Source: Paenibacillus xylanilyticus
Lineage (GTDB): Bacteria; Bacillota; Bacilli; Paenibacillales; Paenibacillaceae
DNA: 64,000 nt
Reading direction: 5' to 3'
NCBI RefSeq assembly: GCF_013359935.1
Contig: NZ_JABMCB010000192.1
Span: forward strand, 310,001 to 374,000
The position numbers were made by a program, and so were the translations under genes. Positions 36,316 to 44,000 of this stretch are shown here, one piece after another. The first letter of the stretch is position 1. Each line of letters begins with the position of its first letter. Below the pieces are notes generated by a model. The model was not told the origin of the DNA and made no database searches. It was given only the letters and a program-made list of their open reading frames with translations.

Positions 36316-36738
36316 TTAGAAGTTGCTGTGAATTTTCATCAAAATTCGAAGCAGTTCCTCTTTCTCTGTTTCCGTGATATCCGCGTAAAAGACATTCAGC
36401 AGGTTCTGAGAGATCTTTTCAAAGACGGGCTTGAGATCCTCGCCTTTAGATGTCAGTGCTACATGAACAACGCGCGTATCTTCGTCGCTTCTCTCCTTGA
36501 TGACGTATCCCATACGGACCAGCTTGTCGACAAGCGCCGTGACGGTAGATTTGTCCTTGCCAATTTTTTTGGCGATCTCGGCCATGGTCATTTTAGGCCT
36601 GTTATACAGGGCGTAGATAATATCGCCATGAGAAGTGGCAATATCCTGAACTCCATGCTTGGTCATCTCGGATACGATAAAACGGTTGGAACTCTCTTTA
36701 ATTTTGGATATGAGTGATATAGCGTCTCTTGTTTTCAT
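36316..36738 (-). CDS. MarR-family regulator
   Basis: 140-residue winged-helix regulator. The recognition helix and wing are IAKKIGKDKSTVTALVDKLVRMGYV and RSDEDTRVVHVALTSKG, canonical for MarR proteins, which are released from DNA by small phenolic or drug ligands. Start 36738 (MKTRDAIS) is chosen over 36837 because family similarity begins there. The predicted promoter puts the transcript start at this ATG itself (see the operator entry). It is followed by the alpha/beta hydrolase, its likely target. Confidence 0.9.
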   Translation of the reverse strand: MKTRDAISLISKIKESSNRFIVSEMTKHGVQDIATSHGDIIYALYNRPKMTMAEIAKKIGKDKSTVTALVDKLVRMGYVIKERSDEDTRVVHVALTSKGEDLKPVFEKISQNLLNVFYADITETEKEELLRILMKIHSNF

Positions 36739-36744
36739 AACTCC

Positions 36745-36773
36745 AATATAGTTTGGTATCAAACTAAAGTCAA
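36745..36773 (-). promoter_or_regulatory. marR promoter with operator filling the spacer
   Basis: On the minus strand, TTGACT (36768-36773), a 17-base spacer and TATATT (36745-36750). The 16-bp palindrome AGTTTG-GTAT-CAAACT (36750-36765) occupies the spacer, an arrangement that blocks polymerase when bound. The transcript start, 7 bases after the -10, falls at 36738, the A of the ATG. Confidence 0.7.
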
Positions 36774-37001
36774 GGAGATTTCGAAACCATTGTGCGAAGG
36801 GATGACTCGATGTCCAGCATAAGACGCAGACAAGCAAATAATATAACTCTCATTATTCAAGTAAGTTGCATACCTGCTCACGTTGAGGAAAATAGTCCCA
36901 AAAACAAAAGGACCATTATACTACGTTCCAAATAAGGAAAATAACCGATGTTATTAAGGTAGTTCCTTTCTGCTAACAAACGAGGAGTGATACAACTTAC
37001 G

Positions 37002-37490
37002 ATGCATACGAATATAAAACAAGAATTTCTTTCTCAAGAAGATACGGAAGAAGCTTTACAACGAATAATGCATATTGGTGAGAACAAGGATACCTCTAAA
37101 ATTCATTTTCTGATCAAGCTTCTGGAAACTACAGAAAACAATGTAATACGAAACCAAACGGCCATCACATTATCCGATCTTGGAGATGAGCGAGCGGTCG
37201 AGCCATTAATTCAAGCGATAATGGACCCCAGAACATTGGGAAGCAGAGGAACATTCTTATACGCTCTTGAAAACCTGGATTACATACTACATATAGAGCA
37301 CATCATTCCATTTATTGGTGATACCAGTCTGGATGTATGCGCACAATCATTCATGCTGTTGGAGCAATTAAAGGATAGGCTATCCGACGAACAAATACTT
37401 AGATGCCAACAAGTAATTGAGCACGAAATCAAACATAACGAAAGAAAGCTTCTGGTCGTAGCTTTAGACATGCTGCAGAGATGGAGGTAA
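37002..37490 (+). CDS. HEAT-repeat protein
   Basis: 162 residues, all helical, with a clear HEAT repeat NQTAITLSDLGDERAVEPLI (about 48-67) and weaker flanking repeats. Such proteins are scaffolds or lyase-like partners for unknown targets. The start is uncertain: CGAGGAG is 14 bases from ATG 37002, while GTG 36987 overlaps that site. No catalytic residues are recognised. It is flanked by the divergent marR and by the RNase H gene in the same direction. Confidence 0.7.
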   Translation: MHTNIKQEFLSQEDTEEALQRIMHIGENKDTSKIHFLIKLLETTENNVIRNQTAITLSDLGDERAVEPLIQAIMDPRTLGSRGTFLYALENLDYILHIEHIIPFIGDTSLDVCAQSFMLLEQLKDRLSDEQILRCQQVIEHEIKHNERKLLVVALDMLQRWR

Positions 37491-37594
37491 GGCCGCGTCC
37501 GTGAACTGAACAATCCCTATCCAATGCTTTCATTCCCTCCTTCCTTTCGTTTACAATAGGGTATTGAATGCAGCAAACGAAGGAGCGGGTATTG

Positions 37595-38257
37595 ATGGCG
37601 AAACAAAAATATTATGTCGTGTGGGCTGGCAAGCAGCCAGGCGTATACAGCACGTGGGCGGAATGCAAAGCGCAGACAGATCATTTTATCGGGGCAAAAT
37701 ATAAATCGTATGAAACCAAGGCCGCAGCCGAAGAGGCTTACCGTGCCGGATGGAAGGGAAACTGGGGGACAGGTGCAAGCGGATCGGGTAGTTCTTCCAA
37801 AACCAAGTCCGTCAGCAGCGGCAGAAGCGCAGGTATGGAAACTTCGGAAGAAGTGGACTACGACAGCATCTCCGTTGACGTAGGTACGCGTGGAAATCCG
37901 GGACCCGTGGAATATAAAGGGGTAGACACTCGCACAGGGGAGATTATTTTTTCCGTCGGACCGATCTCCAAAGGCACGAACAACCTGGGTGAATTTCTGG
38001 CTATTGTACATGCCTTGGCGCATCTCAAAAAAGAAGGCAGCAGCAAGACCGTGTATACCGACTCCGTAAACGCCATGAAATGGCTGAAGCAAAAAAAGGT
38101 ATCCACCACACTGGCTCGGGATACCTCGACAGAAGAGATTTGGCTGATGATTGACCGTGCGGAGCAATGGCTGCGTACGAATACGTATAGCAACAAAGTG
38201 CTGAAATGGCAGACGAAACAGTGGGGCGAAATCAAGGCGGATTATGGGCGCAAATAA
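37595..38257 (+). CDS. RNase HI with N-terminal hybrid-binding (viroplasmin-like) domain
   Basis: 220 residues. The N-terminal domain (about 1-50: YYVVWAGKQPGVYSTWAECK and following) binds RNA/DNA hybrids. After a Ser/Gly-rich linker comes the RNase H domain with Asp in SVDVGTRGNPG, Glu in NNLGEFLAIVHAL, Asp in VYTDSVNAMKWL and a final Asp in KADYGRK, the four catalytic metal ligands. It degrades the RNA strand of RNA-DNA hybrids. ATG 37595 follows GAAGGAGCGGG; an in-frame ATG at 37568 has no site. Confidence 0.92.
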   Translation: MAKQKYYVVWAGKQPGVYSTWAECKAQTDHFIGAKYKSYETKAAAEEAYRAGWKGNWGTGASGSGSSSKTKSVSSGRSAGMETSEEVDYDSISVDVGTRGNPGPVEYKGVDTRTGEIIFSVGPISKGTNNLGEFLAIVHALAHLKKEGSSKTVYTDSVNAMKWLKQKKVSTTLARDTSTEEIWLMIDRAEQWLRTNTYSNKVLKWQTKQWGEIKADYGRK

Positions 38258-38365
38258 GCAAAGATCCTAAACGTGTGTTACATTATATGAAGTCTATTAG
38301 AAACGATATTTACAATTTCCAGTTTCCATTCTATAATCATCTGAATATGAGAAGTTACACATATG

Positions 38366-38400
38366 GAGGAGCCTGTCATCTGCAGGCCCTCTTTATCTTT
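38366..38400 (+). terminator. Terminator after RNase H gene
   Basis: Stem GAGGAGCCTG / CAGGCCCTC with one mismatch and a seven-base loop, followed by TTTATCTTTTT. Confidence 0.65.
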
Positions 38401-38458
38401 TTGGTCGATCCCTTTATCGTAAAGTTATGGGGGAGAGTACACATTGCAGGAGGCAGAC

Positions 38459-39331
38459 ATGAGTTCCATTTATAGAAGTGAAGAAGGCAAGAGCAGTATT
38501 CTTGAGGATTATGAAGCCTATCTTGAGAATCTGGGCGAAGGCATTACACGGGAATACGTGGAGACTAGGTTTGGACAAACGCATGTATTGCTGACGGGTC
38601 CAGAGGACGGTAAGCCTTTATTTATTCTCCAGGGCGGAAACTGTGTGAATCCGATGACGTTGTCATGGTTCTCTTCCTTATTCAAGGATTACCGGATTAT
38701 TGCTCCCGATACGATCGGTCACCCCGGTTACAGTGAAGAGACACGAATCTCGGCGAGGTTTGATAGTATGGCCTTGTGGGTTTCCGATTTGCTGGACCAT
38801 TACAAGATTGAAAAAAGTGCGTTTATCGGGCCTTCGTTTGGCGGTGGAATTATCCTTAGACTGGCTACGTACATTCCGGAGCGTATTGCATGTTCCGTCT
38901 TGGTATCGCCTGCTGGACTGGCTGTCGGTTCGAAATTTAAAACAGCTCAGGATATCGTTCTTCCACTTGTGAAATATCGGATGACTTCTTCTCCATCTTC
39001 TTTGCAAAAAATTACAGGCACCATGTCATGCAACTGCATGAAGGAAATGGATAAAAACATTATGGGCAAAATCTTCAAATACGTCAGCATGGAGCAGGAT
39101 AATCCGAAGCTTACGGAGCGGGAAGAGCTGGTCAATTATACGTCGCCAACGCTGCTGCTCGTCGGAGAGAAAGATGTCTTTTTCCCTGGGGACAAGGTCA
39201 TTGAACGAGCTCAGAAAATTATTCCGAATGTACAAGCCGTCAAATACGACACGGGTCACTTTCCGTCTCAAGACGTGCTCATTCAGATGAACGAGGAAAT
39301 TCGCCAGTTTTTACAGAAGAACTACGAATAG
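38459..39331 (+). CDS. Alpha/beta hydrolase
   Basis: 290 residues. Oxyanion segment FILQGGNC, nucleophile elbow GPSFGGG with Ser (about 127), acid in GEKDVFFPG (about 238) and His in DTGHFPSQ (about 266). It resembles the carboxylesterase/haloperoxidase group; substrate unknown. ATG 38459 has CAGGAGG 6 bases upstream; the 38444 TTG overlaps that site. No signal peptide. Confidence 0.88.
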   Translation: MSSIYRSEEGKSSILEDYEAYLENLGEGITREYVETRFGQTHVLLTGPEDGKPLFILQGGNCVNPMTLSWFSSLFKDYRIIAPDTIGHPGYSEETRISARFDSMALWVSDLLDHYKIEKSAFIGPSFGGGIILRLATYIPERIACSVLVSPAGLAVGSKFKTAQDIVLPLVKYRMTSSPSSLQKITGTMSCNCMKEMDKNIMGKIFKYVSMEQDNPKLTEREELVNYTSPTLLLVGEKDVFFPGDKVIERAQKIIPNVQAVKYDTGHFPSQDVLIQMNEEIRQFLQKNYE

Positions 39332-39566
39332 GCTGCAGGGACGGGGCGGAGTGAAGTGTTTTTCCAGTTTAATAAAATAAACCGCCCCATCTGTCGATAA
39401 CATATAATTAGAGGATTGTTTTAATGAATGTTCCCGCATGACTATGTTTCGAATTGCCCCATTTGGTTTAAATATATGGTTGGCGATGAAACGCCTGCTG
39501 ATTGGAACGGAATGGTGCAACATGCGGCAAGTCTTCCGATCAACAAGGTTGAAAAGAGGGTCTGTT

Positions 39567-40556
39567 ATGAGAAAAGACAATTACAAAATGGCACTGCAGC
39601 GCAATGTCATTCTAAACGATACATATCAGGTAAGACAGGTACTCGCCAGCAGCGAGCTGGCTATTGTGTATGCAGGAAGAGACAAAAATACAGGGGCGAA
39701 GGTAGCGATTAAGGAATTTTTTCCACAACGGCTGGCTTCGCGTCAATCCGATAAGCGGGGAGTGTACTGCTCTTCGCGCGGCTTTGGCGGGCAATATCAG
39801 GAACTGCTTGCTGCCTTTTTGATGGAAGGTGAATTGTTGTCTGACCTCAGCCATCCCCATATCATTACATACATCGATCATTTTGAAGAGAATGATACAG
39901 GGTACCTGATTACGGAATACTGCAGCGGGATTACCTTGAATGAGTATTTGAACGAAAATGACCATGCACTGGATCCAGCATTTATTCAGGGTACTTTGCT
40001 TCCTCTGGTGGACACCCTGGACTACATTCATAAACAGGGGATTCTTCACCGGGATGTGAAACCTTCCAACATTATGATTATGGAGGACGGGACACCTATG
40101 CTGCTGGATTTCGGTTCCGCTGCTCGCTGGCCCACACAATCTGGAGATAAACAGGCAATCTTTACATCTGCGGGATATTCGCCGCTTGAATTTTATTCCG
40201 AGAAATCCAGTCAGGGACCGATGTCAGACATCTATAGCCTGTCAGCTCTCCTTCATTATTGGACATGCGGACAGCCCCCGATGGACGTGAAACAACGTCT
40301 GTTCCAGGATGAGTTACCATCCGTTCGCAGCCACAATACGTATGTGAATCCATGGCTGGCTCGTGTCATTCATTGGGGTCTGACTGTCCGCTCCGAGAAG
40401 CGCTGCGCTTCGCTGGCTTGGGTCAGAAGGTCTTTGCGCGTCCAAGCCTTGATGTGGAAAATACGCAAACCAGGCACGTTGGAATGGACATTGGCAGAGA
40501 ATGAACATACTCAGGTCTATGATCTGGAACCGGGTAAAAAGCATGAGACGGCGTAA
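39567..40556 (+). CDS. Serine/threonine protein kinase
   Basis: 329-residue Hanks-type kinase. Lys in VAIKEFF, Glu in the following helix (LMEGELLSDL), HRDVKPSN with catalytic Asp (about 162), DFGSA (about 179) and the activation segment SAGYSPLEFY are all present, so it should be active. There is no membrane segment and no PASTA repeats, unlike PrkC. ATG 39567 with AAGAGGG 6 bases upstream is chosen; upstream in-frame ATGs would add 43 residues outside the family match. Targets are unknown; no phosphatase is adjacent. Confidence 0.9.
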   Translation: MRKDNYKMALQRNVILNDTYQVRQVLASSELAIVYAGRDKNTGAKVAIKEFFPQRLASRQSDKRGVYCSSRGFGGQYQELLAAFLMEGELLSDLSHPHIITYIDHFEENDTGYLITEYCSGITLNEYLNENDHALDPAFIQGTLLPLVDTLDYIHKQGILHRDVKPSNIMIMEDGTPMLLDFGSAARWPTQSGDKQAIFTSAGYSPLEFYSEKSSQGPMSDIYSLSALLHYWTCGQPPMDVKQRLFQDELPSVRSHNTYVNPWLARVIHWGLTVRSEKRCASLAWVRRSLRVQALMWKIRKPGTLEWTLAENEHTQVYDLEPGKKHETA

Positions 40557-40752
40557 GCTTACGCCTCTTTTGCAACCCAATCTTCATGCTTAGACTAAAA
40601 CGAAAGAACAAAATGAAGCCAGACCTCTTGTGAAAAGGGAGACCTGGCTTGTTTTTCACTATTAAAATTATTATGATGGAATAAATTGGATATATAAAGT
40701 CAAAGAAGCTCACATATATCATTCTGACAGGGATGGTGATGTGAGCTTTTTT
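40549..40752 (+). terminator. Three consecutive hairpins after the kinase gene
   Basis: GGCGTAA / TTACGCC overlaps the kinase stop and is followed by TCTTTT. AAGCCAG (40616-40622) / CTGGCTT (40644-40650) is followed by GTTTTT. AAGCTCACAT (40706-40715) / ATGTGAGCTT (40738-40747) is followed by TTT and a later T-run. Three stacked terminators insulate the protease gene from the kinase. Confidence 0.65.
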
Positions 40753-41078
40753 ACGCTTTTTTTCAGAAGTTTTATATTGAACGCAATAAGAAATTAGCAT
40801 AAAAAGTAAATTCCCATTCAAAATACTCTTCATTTTCGAAAGTGTTTTTAGGTCTAGAGATACTTGTTTGCTAAAAGAAGTTGCAAATATTAGGGTGTCA
40901 GCCTGGGTTTGTAAAATAAAGTCTCTAAATTAGATAATTCGGTCTATATATAAGTAAATTTTTCCGAAGGATATCAGAGTGGCTCAATCTATTAACATAC
41001 TCAATTACCCCAATTTACATTCCATACGCTGCGGAATACGATAATCCTAATCTAATAGGAAACCGCAGGAGGTATGAA
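40753..41078. promoter_or_regulatory. AT-rich upstream region of the protease gene
   Basis: About 325 AT-rich bases with no gene. Candidate -10-like tracts (TATATATAAG near 40946) exist but no convincing -35/-10 pair was identified. GCAGGAGGT ends 5 bases before the protease ATG. Confidence 0.35.
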
Positions 41079-44000
41079 ATGAAACGAAAATCAGCCCGAT
41101 TGTTATCCGGTTTTATAGCAGCTGGAGTCTTGTTATCTTCTATGTTTTCCATGCCTGCTTATGCAGCGCCTGCCTATGGCGCTCTCGAGAAGAGTGAAAG
41201 TGCTAAGTCCATTCTGCAATCTCTGACGAAGGAAGAAAGACAAGCTCTAAACCAGCTTCAGGTTATGGATGGAGAAATTATCGACGCCAAGGTGAATACG
41301 AAAAGTAGCGATTTGGTAAACGTGATTGTCCAATTCAAAAGCGAACCCGCTGCAGTTGCCTTAAAACGAGCTGCACTAAACAATGAGAAGATGTCAGAGC
41401 TTACGGCTACGAGCAAAGTAAAACAAAATCACCAGCAATTCAAGCAGCACATTAAGTCTCTGCAGCAGAAGAGAGGGCTATCTTATGATGCTGCCTCGAT
41501 CCAAATCACTCAGGAGTATGAAACCGCACTAAATGGTGTTGCGCTAACCATCCCTGGCGTAGCCATAGACGATTTGATGAAATCCGGGGTAGTCAAAAAA
41601 GTGTGGGCTGATCAGGAAGTGGCTCTGGATCTACCAGAGACAGACACGCAAAGTGAATTTGCCGTGGGGGGTGGAATGCAGCCTCGAATGGCTGATAGTG
41701 TACCTTATCTCGGCATCGATAAACTTCATAAAGAGGGCATTACAGGTAAGGGAATTAAGGTCGGTGTACTGGACACAGGGATTGATTATAATCATCCGGA
41801 TTTAACAGGGGCATATAAAGGGTATCGCGCTCATTCAGGTGAAGATCCAAAGCAAGTGGATCCGGCGACGGTTAAAGGTTGGGACTTTGTCGATAACGAT
41901 GCTGACCCGATGGAGACGACTTATGAAGATTGGGAAAATTCGGGTTATAAGGAACAGGGTGTATTAGCAGAAGATTATTATACTTCCCATGGAACACACG
42001 TATCGGGAACCATCGCTGGTCAGGCCAAAAATGAAGTGGGGTACGCTGTAAAAGGTGTTGCTCCAGACGTAGACTTATATGTGTACCGTGTACTTGGACC
42101 TGGTGGAAGTGGTGAGATGAGTGGCATTATTGCCGGGATAGACAAGGCCATTGAAGATGAACTGGATGTGATCAATCTCTCTCTCGGAGCTGCAACGAAT
42201 GATCCATTGGATCCAGCCTCCATTGCACTGAATAATGCTATGCTGCAGGGCGTGGTAAGTATGGTTGCGGCAGGTAACGATGGACCCAATGAAGGTACGT
42301 TAGGTACTCCGGGAGCCAGCGCGCTGGCCATTACGATTGGTGCATCCGATGTTCCGTTAACCCTTCCTACGGCTACCGTGACTATGGATGTGTACAGCGA
42401 TCCAGGTGCGGGAGAGGCAGGCGGAAATACAGCTGAAACAGAAGCGCCTGCTGCAGAAGAAGAAGTGCCAGTGGGAGAAGACATGCCTGCTACAGAAGAA
42501 GAATCGCCACCAGCAGCAGACGAACCATCTGCAGCAGATGTAGAAGCGTCGGCAACAGAAGAAGAGACACCAGTAGAAACATCACCAGCAGCAGAAGATG
42601 CACCTGAAGCAGATGTAGAAGCACCACCAGCAGCAGAAGAAATACCTGCAGTAGAAGAAGAAGTACCAGCACCAGGAGAAGAAGCGCCTGATTCAACTTA
42701 TACTGAGGAATTACCTCTGTTTGGTAAAGATTTTACTGACGATCTGACCACGCTTGAAGGCAAAACCTACGAACTTGTTTATGCAGGGCTTGGTAATGCT
42801 TTTGATTTTGAAGGTATTGATGTACAAGGCAAAGTGGCCCTAATCGCTCGGGGTGATATTGCACTCGATGCCAAGATCGTCAATGCAAGAAAGGCAGGCG
42901 CAGCGGCAGCTATCATTTATAATAATGTTGAAGGAACAATTCCCAATTATTTGGGTGAAATGAACGGGTATATTCCTACGTTCCAAATGATGAGAGAGCT
43001 TGGAGAAAAACTAAAAGAGTTGAACGGCGTGACGGTCACCTTTGGCGCAGCAGGCCAAACCGTTACGGAAGGAAATAAACTGGCAGATTTCAGTTCCCGA
43101 GGTCCAGCCGCCGTGAATGATGATATTAAACCTGATCTTGTAGCCCCGGGCGTAGCTGTTTTTTCAACCTATCCTGTATTTGTGAATGATCATACGGGTG
43201 AGAATTATAATATTGCCTATGCACGAATTTCGGGTACTTCCATGGCAACGCCGCATATGGCGGGAATTGCTGCACTTATGCTCCAGGCACATGAAGAATA
43301 TACACCTTTTGATGTGAAGTCTGCTCTTATGAATACAGCTGTCGATTTGAATGGCAATTATTCCGTATATGAGGTAGGTGCAGGTCGTGTAGATCCTTAC
43401 CGGGCAGTCCACACATCCGTATTTGCCAAAGTTCAGGATCAAACGATTCACTTTTCGAATGACGAATCCATCCTGATTGATGAAATTACAGGTTCCATCG
43501 TATTTGATAGTGCATATTTGGAAGAAAACGGCCAGGGAATCGTATCGGACAGCCGGACAGTTAAGATAGAGAATAAAGGGGACCGTGCCAAAACGTATAA
43601 CACTTCCATGAAGCTGTTAAACGATATGAATTTAAATGTTCATGTTCCAGAATCCATTACTGTAAATGGCGGAAGTACGGAAGAGATGACTGTTTCAGTG
43701 GATATACCACAGAACACGCCGAGCGGCCGTTATGAAGGATATGTATATTTGGATACGGGAGATGCGGCGGATCATATTCAGATTCCATTCTCCATCCGTA
43801 TTAGCGAAAAGGGCATCACTTCGGTGGAGATGATTCCTCCATCCGTTACAAACGATACCCCATTCCATCAGTTTCTGAACCGGATGACACTGAGTACCAT
43901 TCTTTTGGGCAGTCCCATTGATTCTGTGGATGTATTGCTGAAGGATCGCGAAACCGGCGAGGACATCGGGTTTGTAGGTACCTTGAATTCGCAGTCCATG

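Noticed and set aside
39343..39388. GGGGCGG ... CCGCCCC inverted repeat before the kinase gene
   Set aside because: Seven-bp arms with a 32-base AT-rich gap and no T-run; too weak to call a terminator or operator.
42490..42696. Leucine-rich minus-strand frame
   Set aside because: It is the reverse of the GCAGAAGAA-type repeat in the protease and has no start signals.
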